Below, piece after piece: positions 47,894-56,138 of a stretch of 64,000 nucleotides of DNA. The stretch is taken from contig NZ_JADEWZ010000005.1 in the NCBI RefSeq assembly GCF_015207425.1, positions 146,376-210,375 of the forward strand. The letters are read 5' to 3'. The stretch's first letter is position 1. Every line of letters begins with the position of its first letter. The notes beneath the pieces are model-generated. The model was not told the DNA's origin, did no database searches, and worked only from the letters and a program-made list of their open reading frames with translations. Source of the stretch: Lusitaniella coriacea LEGE 07157. GTDB lineage: Bacteria; Cyanobacteriota; Cyanobacteriia; Cyanobacteriales; Spirulinaceae. Made by a program: the position numbers and the translations under genes.

Positions 47894-48301
47894 CTAAAGC
47901 AATAGATTGAACCCTTCCTGGGCGAAATGTTTATCCTGGGATAGAATATCCGCGATCGCGCGCTGTCGCATAATTTCCATCGAAACACAGTCAACTAAGC
48001 TATACCCTTTATCGAGGCGATTTTCGTAAAGGGTTAAACCCCAATTAAAAGCATCGCGAACGTGCCAAATGACTTCAACCTCTGGTTGTTCAAGAATTGT
48101 GCGCGTCACCAGTGCTACCGTTCTTCGCATTTGAGAGCCGTAAGTACAAAAATAGTTAAGGAACTCAATTAAGACGAGTTCTGTTGTCACCAATTGTGTC
48201 GCTTGCAGCGTATCTCGAACAATTTTAGCTTGTTGATGCCATTGGTCTTTAGGATTTGTAATTGCAATCCAATAAAGCGTATCCACAAAGACCGTTTTCA
48301 C
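47894..48301 (-). CDS. PIN-domain ribonuclease toxin (VapC-like)
   Basis: 135 residues. The acidic residues of the PIN active site are visible: FVDTLYWIA (first Asp), LVTTELVLIEFLN (Glu), and YSLVDCVSMEIM plus ILSQDKHF (later Asp). It is predicted to cleave RNA. Its start codon overlaps the end of the upstream antitoxin gene by four bases (ATGA), a coupled toxin-antitoxin pair. Confidence 0.85.
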   Translation of the reverse strand: MKTVFVDTLYWIAITNPKDQWHQQAKIVRDTLQATQLVTTELVLIEFLNYFCTYGSQMRRTVALVTRTILEQPEVEVIWHVRDAFNWGLTLYENRLDKGYSLVDCVSMEIMRQRAIADILSQDKHFAQEGFNLLL

Positions 48302-48582
48302 TTCTGTTGTTTGGGCGCTCCATAAAGATAATGGTCGTGTTGTTCAGAGCCGTCAGTTGGAAGTACATCCCAAGCTTGTTCTGGAATTTGCTCGACAATG
48401 GCATCAATTTTGTCCCACAAGGAAGGACGGAGTTGAGATTTTTGAGCTAAGAACTCAATAAAATCAAGAACTTGTTGCTGTTGTTCGAGAGGAAGTTGGC
48501 TGAGTTTTGCGGCTGCGGTTTGAAGGAGAGTTGAGGGAGTAGAAGGAAGGGTTACAGATTCTGAAGTCACGATGTTTATCAC
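48298..48582 (-). CDS. Antitoxin partner of the PIN toxin (DUF2281-like)
   Basis: 94 residues. The helical segment AAAKLSQLPLEQQQQVLDFI is the pattern of short cyanobacterial antitoxins. The Asp/His-rich C-terminus (DGSEQHDHYLYGAPK) probably wraps the toxin. The GTG at 48582 begins the frame; an internal GTG (48570) is also possible. Confidence 0.75.
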   Translation of the reverse strand: MINIVTSESVTLPSTPSTLLQTAAAKLSQLPLEQQQQVLDFIEFLAQKSQLRPSLWDKIDAIVEQIPEQAWDVLPTDGSEQHDHYLYGAPKQQK

Positions 48583-48678
48583 TGAATACGCCTAAGATTT
48601 ATTGTACCCACTTGAGAAAATTCACTCTGCAACCCACGAAAATCCTTCTTTTGTTTAAAAACACTCAATCCAGCAAGA

Positions 48679-50325
48679 TCAAATTCTGCAACTCAATTCT
48701 CCCGATTTCTGAGAGAATCGCAGATTTTCGCGATAATCCACCGGACAATCGATGACTGCGGGAACGTCTTGTTCTAGTGCTGTTTTGAGCGTGGGAATGA
48801 GGTCTTGGGCGGATTCAACGCGATAACCTTTTAAGCCCATACTTTCGGCAAATTTGACAAAATCGGGATTGGTGAAGTGGATGAATGCGGGTTCTCCAAA
48901 TTGGTTGATTTGCTTCCATTCAATTAACCCGTAACCATTGTCATTAAAAATTAATGTAACAAAGGGCGTACCCACGCGCAGGGCGGTTTCGAGTTCCTGA
49001 CAGTTCATCATAAAGCCCCCATCTCCAGTCACCGCAACGACCTTTTTATCGGGATGTACCAGTTTAGCCGCGATCGCGCCCGGAATGGCAATCCCCATCG
49101 CTGCAAACCCGTTGGAAATAATGCAAGTATTGGGAGAATCGCAGTGGTAGTGCCGCGCCATCCACATTTTATGCGCTCCCACATCAGAAATGGCAATATC
49201 TTCAGGGCCCATCACCTGACGCAAATCGTAGATAATTTTTTGGGGTTTGATGGGGAAACCGTCATCGTTAGCATAGCGTTCGTAATCTTCTCGAATCTCG
49301 GCGCGCAATTCTGCGGCGGAAGGGTTGGGTTCCCCCTGACAATCGACACGCTTCATAATTTCCGTCAGTGCATCGGCAATATCCCCCACAATTTCCACTA
49401 ATGGAATATAGCTGCTATCGATCTCTGCGGAAGTTGTTCCAATGTGGATAATCGGCGTTGTTCCGTCGGGATTCCACTTTTTCGGGGAATATTCAATTAA
49501 ATCGTAACCGATCGCGATCGCGAGATCCGTTTTTTCAAAGGCGCAAGTCACAATATCGCGCTGTTGCAATCCCACCGTCCACAGGGAGAGGGGATGAGTA
49601 TAAGGGATAACTCCTTTGCCCATAAATGTATTCACCACGGGAATTCCCAATCGCGTCGCAAACTCCGTTAGCGCCTCACTCGCGTCAGCACGAATGGCTC
49701 CATTTCCCACCAAAATCAAGGGATTTTTCGCTTTGGAAATTGCCGCCGCCGCAGCGTTAAAACTGCGAAATGAAGCATAAGTCGTTTCCCGACTATCCGG
49801 ATTCAAACAGTCTCCTTCCGCAGGCATCGCTGCAATATTTTCAGGCAAATCGATGTGAACCGCACCGGGTTTTTCCGTTTGGGCAATTTTAAAGGCTTTG
49901 CGAATAATTTCGGGGGTGTTGCTGGGACGAACGATTTGGGCATTCCATTTGGTGACAGGTTCAAACATCGATACCAAATCTAGGTATTGATGGGATTCAA
50001 TGTGCATTCGATCGGTTCCCACCTGACCCGTAATCGCCACCAAGGGCGCACCGTCTAGGTTTGCGTCGGCAACCCCCGTCATCAAATTCGTCGCGCCAGG
50101 GCCCAAGGTAGATAAACAAACGCCCGCTTTGCCCGTTAAACGTCCGTACACATCTGCCATGAACGCCGCACCCTGTTCGTGGCGAGTGGTGATGAATTGA
50201 ATCGAAGAGTGTTTCAGTGCTTCAAGAACGTGCAGATTTTCTTCCCCTGGAAGCCCGAAAACGTAACTCACGCCCTCATTTTCTAAGCATCGAACGAGTA
50301 GTTCGGCTGTATTGAGTTCGCCCAT
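48679..50325 (-). CDS. 2-Oxoglutarate decarboxylase (acetolactate synthase-like ThDP enzyme)
   Basis: 548 residues, thiamin-diphosphate family. The activating Glu is in FITTRHEQGAAFMADVYGRL. The ThDP-binding motif is GDGGFMMNCQELETALRVGT ending at NDNGYG. By sequence it would be called a catabolic acetolactate synthase. In Synechococcus 7002 the homologue beside SSADH was shown to be 2-oxoglutarate decarboxylase, making succinic semialdehyde and closing the TCA cycle. Here the SSADH gene is immediately upstream on the same strand, so I adopt that function. FAD-binding remnants are not needed for this role. Substrate is inferred from context. Confidence 0.85.
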   Translation of the reverse strand: MGELNTAELLVRCLENEGVSYVFGLPGEENLHVLEALKHSSIQFITTRHEQGAAFMADVYGRLTGKAGVCLSTLGPGATNLMTGVADANLDGAPLVAITGQVGTDRMHIESHQYLDLVSMFEPVTKWNAQIVRPSNTPEIIRKAFKIAQTEKPGAVHIDLPENIAAMPAEGDCLNPDSRETTYASFRSFNAAAAAISKAKNPLILVGNGAIRADASEALTEFATRLGIPVVNTFMGKGVIPYTHPLSLWTVGLQQRDIVTCAFEKTDLAIAIGYDLIEYSPKKWNPDGTTPIIHIGTTSAEIDSSYIPLVEIVGDIADALTEIMKRVDCQGEPNPSAAELRAEIREDYERYANDDGFPIKPQKIIYDLRQVMGPEDIAISDVGAHKMWMARHYHCDSPNTCIISNGFAAMGIAIPGAIAAKLVHPDKKVVAVTGDGGFMMNCQELETALRVGTPFVTLIFNDNGYGLIEWKQINQFGEPAFIHFTNPDFVKFAESMGLKGYRVESAQDLIPTLKTALEQDVPAVIDCPVDYRENLRFSQKSGELSCRI

Positions 50326-50361
50326 GTTGTTCTCCAGAATTGGATTTGTTTATCAGAAATT

Positions 50362-50456
50362 TATAGCCATCGCCAGAACAGTTAGGACAAAGCGCTATAG
50401 CGGAAACCTCGACCCTTCAAGGCTTTTCCTTCTGCCATCTGCCTCCTGCCTTTTGC
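50362..50456. repeat. Dispersed repeat, copy A, upstream of the 2-OG decarboxylase
   Basis: TATAGCCATCGCCAGAACAG, TTAGGACAA and a CCTTCTGCC/CCTCCTGCC tail. A diverged copy lies at 51860-51943 upstream of the SSADH gene, so the two copies flank that gene as direct repeats. Confidence 0.65.
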
Positions 50457-50457
50457 T

Positions 50458-51825
50458 CTATTTCACCCAAACAGTCTTAACATTTACAAATTCGTGAATG
50501 CCTTGAATTCCTAACTCCCTACCATAACCCGATCGTTTGATGCCGCCAAAGGGAATGCGAGGATCGGATTTGACTAAACCGTTGATGAAGACTGCGCCTG
50601 CTTCTAATTCGTTAATCAGACGATCGCGTTCTTGTTCGTTTTGCGTCCAACCACTTGCCCCTAATCCAAAGGGGGTGTCGTTTGCCAGCGCGATCGCGTC
50701 GTCAATATTTTTCACCCGAAACAGCAGCGCAACGGGCCCAAAAAACTCTTCCTTCTCCGCCGGAGAACCGGAGGGAATATTCGTCAAAATCGTTGGCGGG
50801 TAAAAGTTTCCGGGACGATCTTTGAGGGGTTGACCCCCAATAACTGCTTTTGCACCCATCTCGATGCTTTTTTGCACTTGCTCGTCCAAATCCTGCAAAA
50901 TACTCGAAGTTGCCAAAGGGCCCAAATCCGTCTCCTCTAAAGTGGGATCGCCAATTTTGAGAGATTTGAACCGTTCGGTCATTTTTCGCTCAAATTCGTC
51001 CGCAATCGACTCCACAACGATAAATCGCTTTGCTGCAATGCAGGATTGACCGTTATTGAGCATCCTTGCAGTGGTTCCAGCCGCAACAGCTTCATCGAGA
51101 TCGGCACTTTCGAGAACGACGAAGGGATCGCTTCCTCCCAATTCCAATAGGGTTTTTTTGATTTGTTTGCCCGCAGCCGAGGCTAAACTTGCCCCAGCCG
51201 GTTCGCTTCCGGTTAGGGTTGCCGCTTTGACGCAAGCGTCATTAATCACCTGTTCGACAGCTTCTGAGCCAATGAGGAGGGTTTGGAACGCCCCTTCTGG
51301 AAACCCGGCATCGCGAATAATTTCCTCAATTTTCAAGGCGCATTGGGGGACATTGGAAGCGTGTTTGAGCAACCCGACATTTCCCGCCATCAAGTTGGGT
51401 GCGGCGAAGCGAAAAACCTGCCAGAAGGGGAAATTCCAGGGCATTACCGCCAAGACTGCCCCCAAGGGTTGATAGCGGATAAAGGCTTGGGAACCATCGC
51501 TTTCTGCGGGAACATCTGCAAGGAAATCGGCGGCATTATCGGCGTAGTAGCGGCACACCCAGGCACATTTTTTTGCCTCCGCGATCGCGCCCTTAATCGG
51601 TTTTCCCATCTCCAAGGTCATGATTTCGCCATATTCTGTGCTGTTGCGCTCTAAAATATTTGCGGCGTTGTGCAACCATTCACTTTTTTGCGCGATCGCG
51701 CTTTTGCGATAGGTTTCAAAACAAGACTGCGCGATCGCTAATTTTTCGTTAATTTCGTTTGGGGTTAGCGCCTCAAAGGTTTTGACCGTTTCCCCGGTTG
51801 CGGGATTAATCGTTGCGATTCCCAT
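50458..51825 (-). CDS. NAD(P)+-dependent succinate-semialdehyde dehydrogenase
   Basis: 455 residues, aldehyde dehydrogenase family. The catalytic Glu is in LELGGSDPFVVL and the catalytic Cys in LNNGQSCIAAKRF. AVMPWNFPFWQ and the LTGSEPAG turn bind the cofactor. It oxidises succinic semialdehyde to succinate. It lies 132 nt upstream of the 2-OG decarboxylase gene in the same direction, so the pair replaces the missing 2-oxoglutarate dehydrogenase complex. Residues IRYQPLGAVLAV are as in other cyanobacterial SSADH. The short form, without extra N-terminal domain, is normal. Confidence 0.9.
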   Translation of the reverse strand: MGIATINPATGETVKTFEALTPNEINEKLAIAQSCFETYRKSAIAQKSEWLHNAANILERNSTEYGEIMTLEMGKPIKGAIAEAKKCAWVCRYYADNAADFLADVPAESDGSQAFIRYQPLGAVLAVMPWNFPFWQVFRFAAPNLMAGNVGLLKHASNVPQCALKIEEIIRDAGFPEGAFQTLLIGSEAVEQVINDACVKAATLTGSEPAGASLASAAGKQIKKTLLELGGSDPFVVLESADLDEAVAAGTTARMLNNGQSCIAAKRFIVVESIADEFERKMTERFKSLKIGDPTLEETDLGPLATSSILQDLDEQVQKSIEMGAKAVIGGQPLKDRPGNFYPPTILTNIPSGSPAEKEEFFGPVALLFRVKNIDDAIALANDTPFGLGASGWTQNEQERDRLINELEAGAVFINGLVKSDPRIPFGGIKRSGYGRELGIQGIHEFVNVKTVWVK

Positions 51826-51859
51826 TGCCTTCCTCTCCCTGAAATAGCTCGATTCCTGA

Positions 51860-51943
51860 TATAGCAGTCGGCAGAATAGTTAGGACAACAGCCAAAGCAC
51901 CAAACCTTGACTCTTCAAGCCTCTGCCTCCTGCCTTCTGCCTT
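51860..51943. repeat. Dispersed repeat, copy B, upstream of SSADH
   Basis: TATAGCAGTCGGCAGAATAG, TTAGGACAA, then CCTTGACTCTTCAAGCC and a CTGCCTCCTGCCTTCTGCC tail. It corresponds to 50362-50456. The remainder of the spacer to 52101 shows no gene. Confidence 0.65.
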
Positions 51944-52101
51944 CTATAGTTCTAGTCTAATCCGCGCGATCGGGCTGCGATGGGGAAGTTGAAGGAGATG
52001 TAATATTTTTGCAATTTGAGGCTAGCTGACGGCATAATCTGTGAATTTTCGCCAATAGGGAGGTGGAGAATTCAATACGATGAGTACACCTCTATTGCTT
52101 T

Positions 52102-52537
52102 CTATGGAATACGTTCAAACCCCAAACCCACCTGAACAAAGTGAGCATCCTCAGTAAGGACGCGACAAATGTTGAACTCTTGCATAACAACCATTGAGGT
52201 TAAGTCCGTAAAAGAAAAAAGAAATTTGAGGTTTATCAAGATACTTTAACCGTAGAGTTTGAGCTTGAGTAAAGCGTATTTCATCAATTTGAATCAAGTG
52301 AAATTGTTCTGTGGAAAAAGCAGCAGACAATTGAAGCATCGATTGTTGCGCCTGGTAAGAATTAAGACGTTTAAAAAATAATGTAAATGTCTCATATAGC
52401 ACAAATGTAGTGGTGTATATAAAAACTTTTTGGGCGATTGCGGATCGATATAGATTAGCAACTTCTTTGTGTCTTCGCTCGCCTGCATCATTGAGAGTTA
52501 ACCAACCCTAGGTATCAATGAAAATTGTGTTAGCCAT
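52102..52537 (-). pseudogene. Inactivated PIN-domain toxin (VapC-like)
   Basis: The frame opens MANTIFIDT and then hits TAG in place of the Trp of the usual DTWGW. It continues with LTLNDAGERRHKEVANLYRS. After [10 protein letters not shown] a T-rich run has changed frame. The other frame then reads [20 protein letters not shown] followed by [15 protein letters not shown], the normal PIN C-terminus. Two independent lesions, a nonsense codon at position 10 and a frameshift near 52215, show a dead gene. It overlaps the end of the intact antitoxin gene by 8 nt, as expected of the original pair. Confidence 0.88.
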
Positions 52538-52748
52538 AAAGGGTATCATCGATCGCGTTGGCGAGACTACCGTGGTTTGTTGCTCCGATAAAGTGAGCTA
52601 GCGGATCGATAGTTATATTGGGCAGGTCAGAAATCGGTTTGGGTTGAAGAGTTTGGATAAATTGTAGAACGAGATGAAGCTGGCGATCGCTGAGTTGCGC
52701 GATCGCGTCTAGAAGTTGTTGGTGAGGGTTAACAGGATACATCGCCAT
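52530..52748 (-). CDS. Antitoxin of a decayed PIN toxin pair
   Basis: 72 residues, intact. MAMYPVNPHQQLLDAIAQLS and HLVLQFIQTLQPKPI are the helical part, and the C-terminal LANAIDDTLYG contacts the toxin in such families. Retained alone beside an inactivated toxin. It could still repress its own promoter or protect against the homologous toxin elsewhere. Confidence 0.7.
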   Translation of the reverse strand: MAMYPVNPHQQLLDAIAQLSDRQLHLVLQFIQTLQPKPISDLPNITIDPLAHFIGATNHGSLANAIDDTLYG

Positions 52749-53010
52749 CGATTTCGTTGGTTGAGTGAATGTTATTTCTTAGAGTACACGACTTTAATTT
52801 AAAGGTTGCGCGATCGCGAATTACGCCCAATGCGAATTGGTTATTTCTTCAAACCGCCAAGAACTCAAGTTCAGTACCATTCCACAAGCAATTAGTCCAT
52901 TTGAATGGACTTAAACTATGAGCCTTGAATTTGAATTCAATGCCGCTCGACTATCTCAGCAAGTTGTTTTAATCCACATCAGACGTAACTGAGAATTGGC
53001 AGGTTATACC

Positions 53011-53259
53011 CTATTCCCCCACCGAAAGCACGGTTTCCTTTTCCTCCTCCTGCGTTGGCACTTCTAGAGGACGTTCAAAAATAACAATAAAGGCAGCTTC
53101 CGGCATCAACATCCGCAAACATCGCAAGTGTCCCATCGCATCGGAACGGCTGCGAAATCGCCCCACAACAGTTCGTTGCAGTTTGGGAAGCAAGCGAATA
53201 ATCGCCCAAGGATAGAGACGCGCGCGATACGCGCCAACAGAGGGATCTTTGTATGGCAT
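53011..53259 (-). CDS. Small conserved hypothetical protein
   Basis: About 82 residues (the frame begins one Met earlier, at 53262). RYxPWAIIRLLPxLQRTVVGRFRSRSDA-like sequence is visible as YPWAIIRLLPKLQRTVVGRF, followed by HLRCLRMLMPEAAFIVIFER. I recall this compact pattern in cyanobacterial hypothetical proteins without function. Acidic C-terminal tail. The gap 52749-53010 holds only an 18-nt near-palindrome (52894-52911). Confidence 0.6.
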   Translation of the reverse strand: MPYKDPSVGAYRARLYPWAIIRLLPKLQRTVVGRFRSRSDAMGHLRCLRMLMPEAAFIVIFERPLEVPTQEEEKETVLSVGE

Positions 53260-53469
53260 CATGGAATTAATCCGTAAGGAGTATGAGGGGCGTTAGTGGC
53301 TCTCTTGGCTGGGATGCACTAACGTCCTTTTCGCATTTCACCTTATTGCATACGCACATAAAATGTCAACTGTCAATACTTAGCGCTAAGTTTTAACGCT
53401 TCGCCAATTTACGACATTTGCACCGAAGCGGAATTAACCAAAACGATTGAAGAACAATCTTAAAATTTT

Positions 53470-53491
53470 GGTAGGCGCGATCGCGCCTACC
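53470..53491. repeat. Perfect 22-nt palindrome containing HIP1
   Basis: GGTAGGCGCGATCGCGCC followed by TACC is fully self-complementary. It lies 52 nt upstream of the ParD-like antitoxin gene and could serve as a terminator, operator or extended HIP1 site. CTTAGCGCTAAG upstream is another 12-nt palindrome. Confidence 0.6.
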
Positions 53492-53542
53492 GTGGTTTGT
53501 TAAAATATCGCTACCAGCCTGAAACATGAAGGATATGGCTTT

Positions 53543-53797
53543 ATGGCGATTGTTGTAACCCTTAGCCCAGAGTTAGAAGCGCGACTGCGCGACAAAGCCA
53601 CTCAGCAAGGTCAAGATGTCGATCTTGTTGCATCTGAATTGCTGGCTCGTGTTCTAGAGTGGGAAGCACAAGATTCAGAGGAAGCAATTAGAGGTATTCA
53701 GCAAGGGTTGGACGATTTTGAGGCGGGTCGATTTCGAGATTTTCAAGAGTTTGCTGGAGAACAACGTCGTAAGTATCATTTGCCAGCAGATTCGTGA
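53543..53797 (+). CDS. ParD-like antitoxin
   Basis: 84 residues. MAIVVTLSPELEARLRDKAT is a ribbon-helix-helix-like N-terminus. The C-terminal EEAIRGIQQGLDDFEAGRFR motif is the toxin-binding tail typical of ParD/RHH antitoxins in cyanobacteria. Its stop overlaps the GTG start of the toxin by four bases. Confidence 0.8.
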   Translation: MAIVVTLSPELEARLRDKATQQGQDVDLVASELLARVLEWEAQDSEEAIRGIQQGLDDFEAGRFRDFQEFAGEQRRKYHLPADS

Positions 53798-54129
53798 AGT
53801 ATCATATCGAAATTTCAAGTATGGCAGAAGGTGAAGCAGACAGCGCGTTTCAGTGGCTCTCTCAAGTAAATTCCCCTAAAAGAGCAATTCAATGGTACTC
53901 AGGATTACTACAAGCGATTGAATCTTTGTCTCAAATGCTGAAACGTTGTGCGCTAGCACGAGAAAATCAGTGTTTTAGTCAGGAAATTCGTCAGTTCCTG
54001 TACGGCAAAGGGCATAACGCTTACCGCATTCTCTTTACTATTTTAGAAGGGCAAGAAGTATCAACAGTTCGTATTTTGCATATCCGACATGGTTCGCAGC
54101 AAACCCTTGGCGAAGATCCAGAAGCATGA
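53794..54129 (+). CDS. RelE/ParE-family toxin
   Basis: 111 residues. The fold is indicated by MKYHIEISSMAEGEADSAFQ, the helix RAIQWYSGLLQAIESL, and the strand pair RQFLYGKGHNAYRILFTILE then VSTVRILHIRHG. The GTG start overlaps the antitoxin stop. Action on ribosome-bound mRNA (RelE) or gyrase (ParE) cannot be decided from the sequence. Confidence 0.85.
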   Translation: MKYHIEISSMAEGEADSAFQWLSQVNSPKRAIQWYSGLLQAIESLSQMLKRCALARENQCFSQEIRQFLYGKGHNAYRILFTILEGQEVSTVRILHIRHGSQQTLGEDPEA

Positions 54130-54167
54130 CTTTATAAAGTCGCGCGATCGCGGAATAATAACGATCG

Positions 54168-54311
54168 CTAATTCCGATTCAAAATAGCAATAAGACTGCT
54201 AAACAGCTCGTAGAGGTCGGCGGGAACCCGATACAGATTGAGGTCTTGTTGAATTTGCTTTTGCTCGCGATGCAGCACATAAAGTAGGATAATTGCCAAG
54301 ATAATAAACAA
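54168..54311 (-). CDS. Possible 47-residue membrane peptide
   Basis: From TTG 54311 the frame gives a hydrophobic helix (LFIILAIILLYVLHREQKQ) then QQDLNLYRVPADLYELFSS and a short end. The pattern of one membrane helix plus a short amphipathic tail looks protein-like. The start is weak, and the gene could be a C-terminal remnant. Confidence 0.3.
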   Translation of the reverse strand: MFIILAIILLYVLHREQKQIQQDLNLYRVPADLYELFSSLIAILNRN

Positions 54312-54342
54312 CGAATGGCGCGATCGCGCAAATGCTGTACTG

Positions 54343-54759
54343 ATGGTAGATAATTACGACGAGCAAGTTGAAAAAATCGAACATTACAATCAGCCAATTC
54401 TGGATGGGTTTAAGGACTGGCTCGAAAAATCGAACCTTTCTGCTAAAACAGTTCGGAATCATGTAAACAATATCGAATCTTTTGCTGAATATCTTGTTTG
54501 CTACGAACCTTTGCGTCGGCTGGACGAGATAGAAGACAATGACGTTAGCGATTTTCTAATAGATTGGTTTCCGCGCAAGGCATTATGGGCATCAGAAAGT
54601 ACTGTAAAATCGTATATTGCGTCTTTCCGGAAGTTTGCAAAATACATGATTGAAAGCCAGCGTATGAGTGCCGAGCAAGAAACTGAAATACGAGAGACTT
54701 TAAAAGAAGGGAAAGAAGAGTTTTTAGATGCGGTGAGAATGGAAGATTCGGCTTGGTAA
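54343..54759 (+). CDS. Stand-alone integrase-type core-binding (SAM-like) domain protein
   Basis: 138 residues. ILDGFKDWLEKSNLSAKTVR, NHVNNIESFAEYL and STVKSYIASFRKFAKYM match the N-terminal DNA-binding domain of tyrosine recombinases. No catalytic R..HxxR..Y domain follows. So it may bind DNA or act as a fragment of a recombinase system. It is the first of three same-strand genes with small gaps (54343, 54785, 54909). Confidence 0.65.
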   Translation: MVDNYDEQVEKIEHYNQPILDGFKDWLEKSNLSAKTVRNHVNNIESFAEYLVCYEPLRRLDEIEDNDVSDFLIDWFPRKALWASESTVKSYIASFRKFAKYMIESQRMSAEQETEIRETLKEGKEEFLDAVRMEDSAW

Positions 54760-54784
54760 GTGTTAGGAAGTTGGAGGAATTACG

Positions 54785-54904
54785 ATGGAGCAGAATCAAA
54801 AAAATGAGGAAAATGCTCTTAATTTGCGCGATCGCGTCCTTGCTGAATTGATACAGACAGAAATTGCTCGATTGACGTGCCGAGCGAATAAAGTGCAAGA
54901 TTAA
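54785..54904 (+). CDS. 39-residue protein with strong ribosome binding site
   Basis: MEQNQKNEENALNLRDRVLA then ELIQTEIARLTCRANKVQD. GGAGG lies seven bases before ATG 54785, the best Shine-Dalgarno in the area. Its stop is four bases before the next ATG. HIP1 lies within it (LRDR). No family recognised. Confidence 0.5.
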   Translation: MEQNQKNEENALNLRDRVLAELIQTEIARLTCRANKVQD

Positions 54905-54908
54905 TGAT

Positions 54909-56027
54909 ATGAGCGAATACCAATATTACGAATTTCAGGCGATCGATCGCGCGCTGACAACAAAAGAACAAGCAGCCATTAAAAAACTTTCCAGTCGGGT
55001 GCAACTCTCCCCAACCCAGGCAATTTTTCTCTATAACTACGGCGACTTTCGCGGGGAATCAGAGCAAGTTTTAACCCAATATTTTGATGTAATGTTATAC
55101 ATCGCCAATTGGGGAACTTGGCAACTCACTTTTCGGTTTCCCAAAGCGCTGGTTGATTTGGATTGGTTCGAGCCGTATCAATTGCGCGATACCATTATCA
55201 TTACCCAAACGTCCCAGTACATTGTCCTCGATCTCAAAATCAACGAGGAGGAGGGGACGCAGGGTTGGGTTGAAGGGGAAGGATGGTTACCGCGCTTGCT
55301 CCCTCTACGGGACGATTTGTTACAAGGCGATGTGCGCTTGTTGTATCTCGTTTGGCTACGAACGGCTGCCTGTTTATCCCAATACGTTCTAGAAGACGAT
55401 CCTATTGAGCCACCCCTCCCCCCAAATTTGAACCAGCTTTCTCCACAACTCAAAACGTTCGTCGAATGGGTAGAATTGGATTCGGATTTAGTCGCCGCAG
55501 CCGCTCAAGCAAGTCCTTTCCGCCAATCGACGACTGCACCACCGTTGGAAAACTGGCTATCTGCGCTGTCGGAGACGGAACGCCAAGAATTTTTATTAAA
55601 ACTCGTTCGGCGCGAACCTCATGTGGATTTGCAGTTGATTAGTCGATTGAAGGAATTGGCGGGTCAAACGCGCTCTATAGCTCCCTTATGTTCCGGAAAA
55701 CGACGATTATCTGAGTTACACGCGATCGCGGAAACGGTGAAAAAGCAGCGCAAAAAACAAGAACGGGAGATTGCAAGAAAGAAGCGAATTCGGGAATTGG
55801 AAGACTTAGCGCCAAAAGAAGCGCAAACTTGGACGAGAGTTGAAGAACTCATTGCACTCAAGCGGGCGAAGTCTTACGATGAGGCGACGGCATTACTCCA
55901 AGATTTGCACGATTTAGCGAAATATCAAGAGCAGTTGCCTGAATTTGTCCGGCGCTTTGAAAAACTCAAGTCAGATTACCGCAGAAGTACTGCTTTAATG
56001 CAACGTTTCAAAACCATCAAGTGGTAA
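54909..56027 (+). CDS. Conserved hypothetical protein
   Basis: 372 residues. The N-terminal half (YQYYEFQAIDRALTTKEQAA, SPTQAIFLYNYGDFRGESEQ, MLYIANWGTWQLTFRFPKAL) recalls a family of unknown function found in several bacterial phyla. The C-terminal third is a long charged coiled coil (KKQRKKQEREIARKKRIREL). No membrane segment. It is coupled to the small gene upstream. A role with nucleic acid or stress has not been shown. Confidence 0.7.
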   Translation: MSEYQYYEFQAIDRALTTKEQAAIKKLSSRVQLSPTQAIFLYNYGDFRGESEQVLTQYFDVMLYIANWGTWQLTFRFPKALVDLDWFEPYQLRDTIIITQTSQYIVLDLKINEEEGTQGWVEGEGWLPRLLPLRDDLLQGDVRLLYLVWLRTAACLSQYVLEDDPIEPPLPPNLNQLSPQLKTFVEWVELDSDLVAAAAQASPFRQSTTAPPLENWLSALSETERQEFLLKLVRREPHVDLQLISRLKELAGQTRSIAPLCSGKRRLSELHAIAETVKKQRKKQEREIARKKRIRELEDLAPKEAQTWTRVEELIALKRAKSYDEATALLQDLHDLAKYQEQLPEFVRRFEKLKSDYRRSTALMQRFKTIKW

Positions 56028-56138
56028 GGGATTAGACGGCAAAAACGGGAGATAATGTTCGCGCGCGATCGCGTCTTGACTCTCCAGTACACTAGAGCTT
56101 TTAAAATACAGATCCTTCTCTTTGAGGATTGATTAAAG

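Noticed and set aside
54179..54462. Longer minus-strand frames over 54179-54462
   Set aside because: They overlap the plus-strand recombinase-like gene; only the short third frame (54168-54311) looked protein-like and is listed with low confidence.
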